This document shows, piece by piece, positions 40,731 to 48,252 of a DNA stretch of 48,252 nucleotides. Made by a program: the position numbers and the translations under genes. Positions within the stretch are counted from its first letter, which is position 1. The number at the start of each line of letters is the position of its first letter. The stretch is from NCBI RefSeq assembly GCF_017985075.1, contig NZ_JAGNYF010000012.1:1-48252 (forward strand), given 5' to 3'. This stretch comes from Flavobacterium sp. GTDB lineage: Bacteria; Bacteroidota; Bacteroidia; Flavobacteriales; Flavobacteriaceae. Under the pieces are notes generated by a model that searched no databases, was not told where the DNA came from, and saw only the letters and a list, made by a program, of their open reading frames with translations.

Positions 40731-42929
40731 TTAAAAACTATATTTTGCACCACCATATATATTTCTTCCACCTGCGTTAATTCCAGAAGCAAAATTTCTA
40801 TATTGCGTATCTAATAGGTTTTCTACACCTGTAAATAAAGTAAATCCTTCTATTGATTTTGTTGCCGCTTTAAAATTATACGTCTCCCAAGCTGGCATAC
40901 CATTTGCTGGAGCATATACCAAATTGTCTTCACCACTTGTAGAATAATCACTTAAGTGTTTTTTTCCGTTAAACAGCATATAAGCTTCAAAATTCGCCCA
41001 TTTTGGCGTATAATTAATGCCTAATTTTCCAAAATATGGAGGAATATGATCTAAAGGTCTTTTGTTTCCATCAGTAGTAACTCTTCCTAAAGTAATATTG
41101 TACGAACCATTAAATTGCACGTTTTTAGCCAAAGTTGTTTTTATATTTCCGTTCACTCCAGTTACAAAAGCTTTTCCTAAATTTTGATTGGCAATTACGT
41201 TTCTTACATCACCGCCACCAAAATCGTAGGTGTTTTGACCATTAAAAGTAAATTTATCTGTTACAATAGCATCGTATAATTGCGTGTAAAAATAGGTAGC
41301 ATCAAATTGATGTTTGTTCGATTTAGATTTTAAAACGAATCCAAAATCTCCAGTAATAGTTTGTTCTGGTTTCAAATCTTTATTTGGAACAATTAAAGTT
41401 CCTGCGCCAGATTCAAATATTTTCGCTAAATCATCAATATTTGGCACTCTGAAACCAGAGCTTACATTGGTTTTAAGTATAAAGTTTTCCGATGCGTTAT
41501 GCACTAATCCTATGTTTCCGCTATAGGTTAAGTTTTGTTGTTTTATTTCATTAAAAGGTAAAGTCATTATTGAATTATCAGCTATTGTGCTTTTAAGAGT
41601 AGCGTATCCAACTCTTGCACCCATTGAAAAATTAGTAACCACATATCTTTTAGAAGTATAAGAAACATAAATATCATTTCGCATCATGTTATTTTTTCCG
41701 TTTGGATATCTTGTATCTAAAGGAACTATTAAGCCCGTATTTATGTTATTTTTAAAGGCGGTTGATTTCAAATCATCATAGTAATTTTCCATACCATAAT
41801 ATATATTTCCTTTTTTTAATTTAGTTTCAAAATTCGCAGCTAATGAATATATATTTACATTTTCTATTCTATTTTGAAGGTTGTAATTTCCAAAATTTCT
41901 GTTTACACGGCTTTCTTCCACATTTTGATAGCCTGCATCTAATTTGAAATCTGTATTTGCGAATACATTTTCTTTTTCTAAACTGTACACCCCTAAAAGT
42001 CTTTTTTGTGGTCCGTAGTACCATTTGGCACTTTTCAAACCAGAAGACGATGGATCGGTTAATCTATCGTATCTATTAATGTTTGAAGAGGTTGAGTATT
42101 GAAAATTGGCGTTATGAGTATACCCATTTTTAGATGTATAAACTATTTTTTGCATGAAGTTGTACTGTTTAAAAGCACTTCCAATTTGTACATATTTGTT
42201 GTCATTTGAAGTTAAAATATCAACCCCATTTATGGTTTCAACATATTTCGTTCTTTCTCCGAAAAAATCGCCGTTATGATTTTTAGATTTTCCCATTTTC
42301 AAATCACCAAAATCATTGTATGAAAAAGCGGTTAAAGACGCAAAATTCTTGCCTCCATAATTAAGGTCAAAATACCCTGATTTTTCCTCGTTTACAGAAG
42401 AATATCGTGTATTAAAATTTCCAGTAAAACCATCAATTAACTTTGCGTTTTTCGTAATCATATTTACCGAACCTCCAAGAGCGTCACTTCCATATAGGGA
42501 TGAGGTAGGTCCGTATTGAACTAAAGCTGTTTCTAAGAAATTTTCATCAACGGTAATCACATTTTGTAGGTGTCCAGATCTAAATATAAGGTTGTTCATT
42601 CTAACACCATCTACTAAAAGTAAAATTCGGCTGGATTCAAATCCTCTAATCACTGGACTTCCACCACCTTGTTGTGATTTCTGAACAAATAAAGCGCCAG
42701 AATTTGATAACATATCGGCAGTGCTTTGAAAGTTTTGAAATTCTATTTTTTCTTTTGAAAAGATTTCAATTTGTGAAGGTGTTTGATTTTTATCAATTGT
42801 AATTTTCTTAGAATTGATTTTTATTTCTTCAATGTTTTGTGTTTTGATACTGTCTTTAATTTCTTGACTAAAAGATAGTTGCGAAATTAATAGTAGAAAA
42901 AAGAAAAGAAATGTGTAGTTTTTTAACAT
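40731..42929 (-). CDS. TonB-dependent receptor, heme/hemoglobin-receptor type
   Basis: A 732-residue outer-membrane transporter with start chosen at ATG 42929 (MLKNYTFLFFFLLLISQLSF, signal peptide ending SFSQ). A GTG eight codons upstream is in frame but adds non-signal residues. The plug includes GSPVIRGFESSRILLLVDGVRMN and YGSDALGGSVNM, read here as VIRGFESSRILLLVDGVRM and GSDALGGSV, which is typical of the hemoglobin/heme receptor group. The barrel ends KYSF. It lies 52 bases after a SPOR-domain gene on the same strand and is probably co-transcribed. Ligand prediction is tentative. Confidence 0.88.
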   Translation of the reverse strand: MLKNYTFLFFFLLLISQLSFSQEIKDSIKTQNIEEIKINSKKITIDKNQTPSQIEIFSKEKIEFQNFQSTADMLSNSGALFVQKSQQGGGSPVIRGFESSRILLLVDGVRMNNLIFRSGHLQNVITVDENFLETALVQYGPTSSLYGSDALGGSVNMITKNAKLIDGFTGNFNTRYSSVNEEKSGYFDLNYGGKNFASLTAFSYNDFGDLKMGKSKNHNGDFFGERTKYVETINGVDILTSNDNKYVQIGSAFKQYNFMQKIVYTSKNGYTHNANFQYSTSSNINRYDRLTDPSSSGLKSAKWYYGPQKRLLGVYSLEKENVFANTDFKLDAGYQNVEESRVNRNFGNYNLQNRIENVNIYSLAANFETKLKKGNIYYGMENYYDDLKSTAFKNNINTGLIVPLDTRYPNGKNNMMRNDIYVSYTSKRYVVTNFSMGARVGYATLKSTIADNSIMTLPFNEIKQQNLTYSGNIGLVHNASENFILKTNVSSGFRVPNIDDLAKIFESGAGTLIVPNKDLKPEQTITGDFGFVLKSKSNKHQFDATYFYTQLYDAIVTDKFTFNGQNTYDFGGGDVRNVIANQNLGKAFVTGVNGNIKTTLAKNVQFNGSYNITLGRVTTDGNKRPLDHIPPYFGKLGINYTPKWANFEAYMLFNGKKHLSDYSTSGEDNLVYAPANGMPAWETYNFKAATKSIEGFTLFTGVENLLDTQYRNFASGINAGGRNIYGGAKYSF

Positions 42930-42981
42930 ATTAAATTTATTTAAAAATAACACATCAAAAATTATGCCATATAAGTTGGTT

Positions 42982-43374
42982 TTATTTTTTATTAGGTTCT
43001 ATAATTACAGCACTTAGATATTTCTTTTTTATACTAATAAGTGCTTTTTCTGCTTCAATTTTACTTTTAAAACTCCCAACCCAAACTTTGTATGAAGGAT
43101 TACTAAAAACGATGGTTCCGTCGGTTTGTAAAAATTCTTTTTTAAAAGCTAGTAATGTTTTTTTTGAGTCCTCTATATTCCCAAAAAATATTTGAATTTT
43201 AAATTTGTCATTTATAGTTATGCCGGAATTGTTTTTTCGTTTTTCAAGGAGCAATTTTTCAATTTTTTCATCTTGTTCTATACTCGTTTCATTAGTTTGT
43301 GAAAAAATATTTTGTGTTGTTAAAAGTGTGGCAACTAAGATTGAAAATGTTCTAATTTTTTTTAAAGTCTTCAT
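42982..43374 (-). CDS. Secreted SPOR-domain protein
   Basis: A 130-residue protein with an N-terminal signal (ends near IFSQ). The C-terminal half, from KFKIQIFFGN to AVIIEPNKK, has the SPOR fold pattern including YKVWVGSFKSKIEAE. SPOR domains bind denuded peptidoglycan strands, placing it in the periplasm. It precedes the TonB-dependent receptor by 52 bases on the same strand, a common pairing in Flavobacteria whose purpose is unclear. A minus-strand TAAATTTG promoter-like element lies 19 bases upstream. Confidence 0.85.
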   Translation of the reverse strand: MKTLKKIRTFSILVATLLTTQNIFSQTNETSIEQDEKIEKLLLEKRKNNSGITINDKFKIQIFFGNIEDSKKTLLAFKKEFLQTDGTIVFSNPSYKVWVGSFKSKIEAEKALISIKKKYLSAVIIEPNKK

Positions 43375-43392
43375 AATGAATGATATTTATTG

Positions 43393-43400
43393 CAAATTTA
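43393..43400 (-). promoter_or_regulatory. Putative -7 element of the SPOR-TonB receptor unit
   Basis: Minus-strand TAAATTTG matches TAnnTTTG, 19 bases before the ATG at 43374. Confidence 0.4.
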
Positions 43401-43498
43401 TTACTTAGATTTAGATTATAAGCCTTAATCTTATTTAGAATTAAAATAAATTACATTTTAAGATAAATTTAGGGTTTTTATAATTATTCTAATGTTGT

Positions 43499-43506
43499 AT
43501 TTTTGT
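43499..43506 (+). promoter_or_regulatory. Putative -7 element of the act (alternative complex III) operon
   Basis: TATTTTTG matches TAnnTTTG, with a T-run at -33 instead of TTTG. The ATG is 77 bases downstream. Confidence 0.4.
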
Positions 43507-43582
43507 CAAAGTTTTTAAAAAAGTATGATGAAGCATTAGCTAAAACCATACCAAAAAATAAGTTTGATAATTAATTTTTAAT

Positions 43583-44911
43583 ATGAAAAAGTTGGGTAAC
43601 CCTAAATCGTTTTCAAAAACTATCTTTTCTTTAGCACTTTCTGCATTTTTTGCAGTAGGTGTTTCTGCGCAAGAAGCTGTTGCAGCTGCTGCGCCTGCTG
43701 CAGCTGCAGCGGCACCAGCAACTGGTTCAGGTGATCCAGTAAAAGGAAAAGAATTGTTTAACACTAATTGTGCCGCTTGTCACAAATTAGATGCAAAAAT
43801 GACTGGTCCTGCATTGAGAGGTGTTGGCGATAAGTATGACAAAGAATGGTTGTACAAATGGATTAAAAATAGTTCAGACTTAATTAAGTCTGGTGATGCT
43901 AAAGCAGTAAAAGTGTACGAAGAATTTGCAAAAGCAAATATGACGGCTTTTCCTCAATTATCTAATGGCGACATTGATAACATTATAGCATACACTATGG
44001 AAGTTGCTCCGGCAGCGGAAACTCCAGCTCCTAAAAAATCTGTCGATCCAGATGGTGGTGATGGTGTATCAAATAACTTAATATTAGGTGTGTTAGCATT
44101 TGTGTTAGGTATTTTGGTATTTATGTTGGTTACTGTTAAACGATTATTGAAAAATGTAATAGAGTCTAAAGGCCTTGAAGTTGCAGAAGCACCTAAAGGA
44201 TTACCTTTCTGGAAAGCATTTGTAAAAAATCAGTTTTTAATGGTGGTAACGGCTATATTATTCCTTTTAATTTCTGCTTACTATATGTATGGTTATTTTA
44301 TGCAAATTGGAGTAGATCAAGGATATGAGCCAATTCAACCTATTCATTATTCACATAAAATTCACGCTGGTGAAAATGGTATTGATTGTAAATACTGTCA
44401 CTCATCTGCAAGAGTTTCTAAAAATGCGGGTATTCCTTCGTTAAATGTGTGTATGAATTGCCATAAAAACATTGCTGAATTCCAAGGCTCTAAAGATTCA
44501 ACTTATGTAGAATATACCAAAGAATTTTACACAGGTGAAATTCAAAAATTATATGACGCAGTAGGATGGGATAAAGCCACTCAAAAATACACAGGAAAAA
44601 CGAAACCAGTGAAATGGGTAAGAATTCATAATTTACCAGATTTTGTATATTTCAACCACTCACAACACGTAACCGTTGGTGGTATTGAATGTCAAAAATG
44701 TCACGGTAAAGTTGAATCATTTGAAGTAATGAAACAAGACCAACCTTTAACTATGGGATGGTGTATTAACTGTCACAGAGAGACAAATGTGAAAGTTGAA
44801 GACAATGGTTATTACAAAAAAATCCACGAACAATTATCTAAGAAATTAGGTGTTTCTAAGTTGACAGCTGCTCAAATGGGTGGTTTAGAATGTGGTAAAT
44901 GTCACTATTAA
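43583..44911 (+). CDS. actA: Alternative complex III multiheme cytochrome subunit ActA with fused N-terminal cytochrome c
   Basis: A 442-residue c-type cytochrome. It has a signal peptide ending VSAQ, an Ala/Pro linker (30-50), and a mono-heme class I domain with CAACHK (C63, C66, H67). Two membrane helices (about 158-178 and 214-236) follow, then five further CxxCH sites: CKYCH (269-273), CMNCH, CQKCH, CINCH and CGKCH, six in all. This matches ActA of alternative complex III, the quinol:electron acceptor oxidoreductase that replaces complex III in Bacteroidota, here with a mono-heme domain fused at the N-terminus. It is the first gene of the operon and is followed after 31 bases by actB. Confidence 0.92.
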   Translation: MKKLGNPKSFSKTIFSLALSAFFAVGVSAQEAVAAAAPAAAAAAPATGSGDPVKGKELFNTNCAACHKLDAKMTGPALRGVGDKYDKEWLYKWIKNSSDLIKSGDAKAVKVYEEFAKANMTAFPQLSNGDIDNIIAYTMEVAPAAETPAPKKSVDPDGGDGVSNNLILGVLAFVLGILVFMLVTVKRLLKNVIESKGLEVAEAPKGLPFWKAFVKNQFLMVVTAILFLLISAYYMYGYFMQIGVDQGYEPIQPIHYSHKIHAGENGIDCKYCHSSARVSKNAGIPSLNVCMNCHKNIAEFQGSKDSTYVEYTKEFYTGEIQKLYDAVGWDKATQKYTGKTKPVKWVRIHNLPDFVYFNHSQHVTVGGIECQKCHGKVESFEVMKQDQPLTMGWCINCHRETNVKVEDNGYYKKIHEQLSKKLGVSKLTAAQMGGLECGKCHY

Positions 44912-44942
44912 TAATAATATAAGAAGTTAATATCTATATACA

Positions 44943-47900
44943 ATGGCATCAAACAAAAAATACTGGAAAAGTGTTGAAGAACTAAATGAAAATAGTTCTA
45001 TTGTTGAGGCGTTACAAAGCAACGAATTTGTAGAGCAAATTCCTGTTGATGCGTTTTTAGGTGATAAAGAAAATCTTTCTAATTCATCTACTTCACGTCG
45101 TGACTTTTTAAAGTACGTTGGTTTCAGTACAGCCGCAGCATCATTAGCAGCTTGTGAAGGGCCGGTAATTAAGTCAATTCCTTATGTGGTTCAACCAGAA
45201 GAAATTATCCCAGGTGTAGCAGATTATTACGCTACAACTATAGCGGATGGGTACGATTTCGCGAATATTTTAATTAAAACTCGTGAAGGTCGTCCTATTA
45301 AAGTTGAAAACAATACAACTGAAGGAGCTGTAACAGGAGCAAACGCAAGAGTTCATGCTTCCGTTTTGTCTTTATATGATAATTTAAGATTGAAAAATCC
45401 TAAAATTGATAAAAAAGAGGCATCTTGGAATGAAGTACATGCAAAAGTGAAATCTGGTTTTGCAGAAGCAAAGGCTAAAGGTGGTCAAGTTGTTATTTTA
45501 ACAAATACTACTGCAAGTCCTTCAACAGACAAATTAATCTCAGATTTAGCAACTAAATATACAAATGTTAAACATATTATATATGATGCAATTTCTGATT
45601 CTAATGCTTTAGATGCTTTTCAAGCGGTTTATGGTTTCAGAGGTTTAGCAAATTACAACTTCGCTAATGCAGATACAATAGTTTCTGTTGGAGCAGATAT
45701 CTTAGGAGATTGGCAAGGTGGAGGTTTTGATGCAGGTTATGCAAAAGGACGTATTCCGAAAAACGGAAAAATGTCTAAACACATTCAAATTGAAGCAAAT
45801 ATGTCATTGGCAGGTGCCAATGCAGATAAAAGAATTCCTTTAACTGTTGCTAATCAAAAATTAGCTTTAGTAAAATTATACAATGCTGTTACGGGTTCAA
45901 ATGTTTCTGTAAATAGTGTTGGTGCTTTAGATAAAGAAGTAGAAAAAGCAGCACAACAATTAAAAGCCGCTGGTTCAAAAGGGGTAGTGGTTACAGGTTT
46001 AGATGATTTTGATGCACAATATTTAGTGTTGGGTATCAATTTAGCTTTAAAATCTGAAGCTTTTAATCCTTCTGATGCTAAGTTAACCAGAAAAGGTGAT
46101 GCAAAAGCAGTTGCTCAATTAGTAGCTGACATGAATGCTGGAAAAGTTCACACATTAATTATGAGTGGCGTAAATCCAGTATATACTTTAGCCAATTCAA
46201 AAGAATTTGTTGCAGGTTTAGGTAAAGTAAAATTATCAGTTTCATTTTCTACTAAAGAAGATGAGACAGCTGTTAAGACTACAATCGCTGCTGCTGCAAG
46301 TCATTACTTAGAATCTTGGAATGATGTTGCAATTACACGTTCAAACTATAGTATTGCTCAGCCAACAATTCGTCCATTATTCAATACGAAACAATTTCAA
46401 GAAGCATTATTAGCTTGGAATGATAATGTTACACCATATTATGATTTCTTAAAAGGTTTTGCTTCTGCTAATTTAGGTGGAAAAACTTGGAACCAAGCAG
46501 TTCATGATGGTTTTGTTGTAACTGCTGCTGGAAATGTATCTGCTCAAGCAGGTAATTTTGGAGCTTCAGCTACGAAACTTTCAGGTGCAAAATCAAATGG
46601 TTTAGACTTAGTTTTATATAGTAAAGTCGGAATGGGAGACGGGCAACAAGCCAACAACCCTTGGTTACAAGAGTTTCCAGATCCAATTACAAGAGTTTCT
46701 TGGGATAACTATGTAACTGTATCTAAAGCAGATGCTGAAAAATATAAATTAGAAAACTTTAATGTAGCAAACGGAGGTTTAAACGGAAGTTATGTTTCAA
46801 TTAAAGTTGGAAATGCTACTTTAGAAAATGTACCAGTAATTATTCAACCAGGTCAAGCTGCTGGAACAATTGGTTTAGCTTTTGGTTACGGTAGAAAAGA
46901 AGCTTTAAAAGATGAAATGCAAACTGGTGTTAATGCATATACTTTATATGCAAACGGTAATGCAAATCAATCGGCTACGGTTACTTTAACAGAAGGTGAG
47001 CACGAATTTGCTTGCGTACAATTACAAAGAACTTTAATGGGTAGAGGTGATATCGTAAAAGATACTACTTTATCTATATTCAATAAAGCGAATGAAGCGG
47101 GTAATAAAGAAATTTATAATCCAACACCAGTGGTTTCATTAGATCACAAAGAAGTTGCTGCTACATCAGTAGATTTATGGGCTTCTTTTGACAGAACTAC
47201 AGGTCATCATTTCAACTTATCTATCGATTTAAATTCTTGTACAGGTTGTGGAGCATGTGTAATAGCATGTCACGCTGAAAATAATGTACCAGTAGTTGGA
47301 AAATCGGAAATAAGAAGAAGTCGTGATATGCATTGGTTAAGAATCGACAGATATTATTCATCTGAAGAAACTTTTGCTGGAGATATTACTACTAAAAACA
47401 GTTCTGAAGGTTTAACAGGTACTATTTCAACTTTCCAAGAATTAGAAGATCCTTCTGCTAATCCACAAGTGGTTTTCCAACCTGTAATGTGTCAGCACTG
47501 TAACCACGCTCCATGTGAGACGGTTTGTCCAGTTGCAGCTACATCGCACTCTCGTCAAGGTCAAAACCATATGGCATATAACAGATGTGTTGGTACGCGT
47601 TACTGTGCGAATAACTGTCCGTATAAAGTACGTCGTTTCAACTGGTTCTTATATAACAAAAATGACGAGTTTGATTACCACATGAATGATGATTTAGGTC
47701 GTATGGTATTAAATCCAGATGTAAATGTACGTTCTCGTGGGGTTATGGAAAAATGTTCTATGTGTATCCAAATGACTCAAGCTACTATATTAAAAGCTAA
47801 GAAAGAAGGAAAAGAAGTTGGTAAAGACGATTTCCAAACGGCTTGTTCTGCGGCTTGTACTTCAGGAGCTATGATTTTTGGAGATGTGAATAATGAAGCA

Positions 47901-48008
47901 TCAGATGTTGCGCAACTTTTAGAAGACGACAGAATGTATCATTTATTAGAAAGCATTGGAACAAAACCAAACGTGATGTATCATGTTAAGGTAAGAAACG
48001 ATAAATAA
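44943..48008 (+). CDS. actB: Alternative complex III molybdopterin-like/iron-sulfur subunit ActB (Tat-variant)
   Basis: A 1021-residue periplasmic subunit. A Tat-like motif SRRDFLKYVG lies at residues 51-60, unusually far from the N-terminus, as in Tat-variant molybdopterin oxidoreductases, and is followed by ASLAAC71, which could be lipidated. Residues about 75-720 resemble a molybdopterin oxidoreductase fold, and residues 760-960 are ferredoxin-like: CTGCGACVIACH (from C766), CQHCNHAPCETVC, CVGTRYCANNCPY and CSMC...CSAAC, enough for four Fe-S clusters. It passes electrons from quinol oxidation toward ActA hemes. It starts 31 bases after actA, and actC follows after 27 bases. Confidence 0.93.
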   Translation: MASNKKYWKSVEELNENSSIVEALQSNEFVEQIPVDAFLGDKENLSNSSTSRRDFLKYVGFSTAAASLAACEGPVIKSIPYVVQPEEIIPGVADYYATTIADGYDFANILIKTREGRPIKVENNTTEGAVTGANARVHASVLSLYDNLRLKNPKIDKKEASWNEVHAKVKSGFAEAKAKGGQVVILTNTTASPSTDKLISDLATKYTNVKHIIYDAISDSNALDAFQAVYGFRGLANYNFANADTIVSVGADILGDWQGGGFDAGYAKGRIPKNGKMSKHIQIEANMSLAGANADKRIPLTVANQKLALVKLYNAVTGSNVSVNSVGALDKEVEKAAQQLKAAGSKGVVVTGLDDFDAQYLVLGINLALKSEAFNPSDAKLTRKGDAKAVAQLVADMNAGKVHTLIMSGVNPVYTLANSKEFVAGLGKVKLSVSFSTKEDETAVKTTIAAAASHYLESWNDVAITRSNYSIAQPTIRPLFNTKQFQEALLAWNDNVTPYYDFLKGFASANLGGKTWNQAVHDGFVVTAAGNVSAQAGNFGASATKLSGAKSNGLDLVLYSKVGMGDGQQANNPWLQEFPDPITRVSWDNYVTVSKADAEKYKLENFNVANGGLNGSYVSIKVGNATLENVPVIIQPGQAAGTIGLAFGYGRKEALKDEMQTGVNAYTLYANGNANQSATVTLTEGEHEFACVQLQRTLMGRGDIVKDTTLSIFNKANEAGNKEIYNPTPVVSLDHKEVAATSVDLWASFDRTTGHHFNLSIDLNSCTGCGACVIACHAENNVPVVGKSEIRRSRDMHWLRIDRYYSSEETFAGDITTKNSSEGLTGTISTFQELEDPSANPQVVFQPVMCQHCNHAPCETVCPVAATSHSRQGQNHMAYNRCVGTRYCANNCPYKVRRFNWFLYNKNDEFDYHMNDDLGRMVLNPDVNVRSRGVMEKCSMCIQMTQATILKAKKEGKEVGKDDFQTACSAACTSGAMIFGDVNNEASDVAQLLEDDRMYHLLESIGTKPNVMYHVKVRNDK

Positions 48009-48035
48009 TTATTAATAGAAACAATATAAAGGATT

Positions 48036-48252
48036 ATGTCTCATTACGAAGCACCCATTAGAAAACCTTTGGTTATTGGTGATAAATCTTATCACGATAT
48101 AACTGTAGATGTAGCTCGTCCAGTAGAAGGAAGAGCTAACAAATTATGGTGGACAGTATTTTCAATAGCATTAGCTGCGTTCCTTTGGGGACTTGGTTGT
48201 ATGGTATACACAATCACAACAGGTATCGGTACTTGGGGTTTAAATAAAACAA
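48036..48252 (+). CDS. actC: Alternative complex III membrane subunit ActC (NrfD-like), 3' truncated by window edge
   Basis: The first 72 residues of a membrane subunit are visible from ATG 48036 (MSHYEAPIRKPLVIGDKSYH), followed by a first transmembrane helix (WWTVFSIALAAFLWGLGCMVY). The NrfD/PsrC-type subunit is the expected next gene after actB and binds quinol in the membrane. The reading frame is open to the last base, so the gene continues outside the window. Confidence 0.9.
   Translation, partial: MSHYEAPIRKPLVIGDKSYHDITVDVARPVEGRANKLWWTVFSIALAAFLWGLGCMVYTITTGIGTWGLNKT

Noticed and set aside
42930-42953. GTG start eight codons upstream for the TonB-dependent receptor
   Set aside because: The ATG at 42929 begins a textbook signal peptide; the extension adds residues (LFLNKFN) that do not belong to it.
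1-48252. CRISPR arrays, insertion sequences, prophage or rRNA genes
   Set aside because: No regular spacer-repeat array, transposase, integrase or rRNA sequence was found by reading; the short-unit runs are too degenerate to be CRISPR.

Overview
The window is AT-rich DNA from a member of the Bacteroidota, most likely the Flavobacteriaceae. The evidence is: promoters of the TTTG...TAnnTTTG type instead of -35/-10 boxes, few Shine-Dalgarno sequences, TonB-dependent receptors with SPOR and choice-of-anchor lipoprotein partners, a NusA without C-terminal repeats, a DUF2723 (TMEM260-like) membrane protein, and an alternative complex III (act) operon instead of cytochrome bc1. It looks chromosomal. 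No insertion sequence, phage gene, CRISPR array or rRNA was seen, and no stretch over 300 bases lacks a gene.

Layout. 1-3243: metal import, with the 3' part of a ZIP transporter, then feoA-feoB and a tiny Cys-rich FeoB-associated protein on the minus strand. 3367-5549: a PP1-like phosphatase, a PhnA-domain protein and a lone secreted protein flanked by short inverted repeats. 5747-9270 (minus): an antiquitin-like aldehyde dehydrogenase, 3-hydroxyanthranilate 3,4-dioxygenase and a secreted nuclease-like protein. 9405-14203 (plus): a TonB-dependent receptor and two surface lipoproteins. 14299-17606 (minus): DNA polymerase I behind a small secreted protein. 17671-19271: a membrane metallophosphoesterase and a thioredoxin-fold protein without its CxxC. 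19268-23162 (minus): a polysaccharide deacetylase and a large DUF2723 protein. 23303-23373: tRNA-Gln. 23429-24253: a universal stress protein. 24433-29035: rimP-nusA-infB.

29229-40660 is the most distinctive part, a ten-gene plus-strand run. Eight genes form a plausible aerobic route for a 2-substituted benzoate: CoA ligation, ring 5-hydroxylation by a monooxygenase/Old-Yellow-Enzyme fusion, CoA removal by a thioesterase, ring cleavage by a gentisate-dioxygenase-like bicupin, C-C hydrolysis by a FAH-family enzyme and maleate-to-fumarate isomerisation, together with a flavin reductase-like protein and a nitrilase-superfamily C-N hydrolase. The C-N hydrolase suggests anthranilate, via 5-hydroxyanthranilate, rather than salicylate, but both fit. 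Two genes unrelated to the pathway, a serine beta-lactamase-like lipoprotein and an aspartyl protease, interrupt the run. The fusion enzyme has a palindromic repeat translated within its interdomain linker, and a Gln where OYE-family reductases carry an active-site His. No regulator is encoded in the cluster.

40731-43374 (minus) holds a SPOR protein and a heme-type TonB-dependent receptor. 43583 to the end opens the act operon: multiheme ActA, molybdopterin/Fe-S ActB, and the start of membrane subunit ActC.

Two features run through the non-coding DNA. Several gaps carry degenerate runs of 8-12 base units, some able to fold on themselves. The rimP-nusA-infB leader has a terminator-like hairpin between promoter and start codon.
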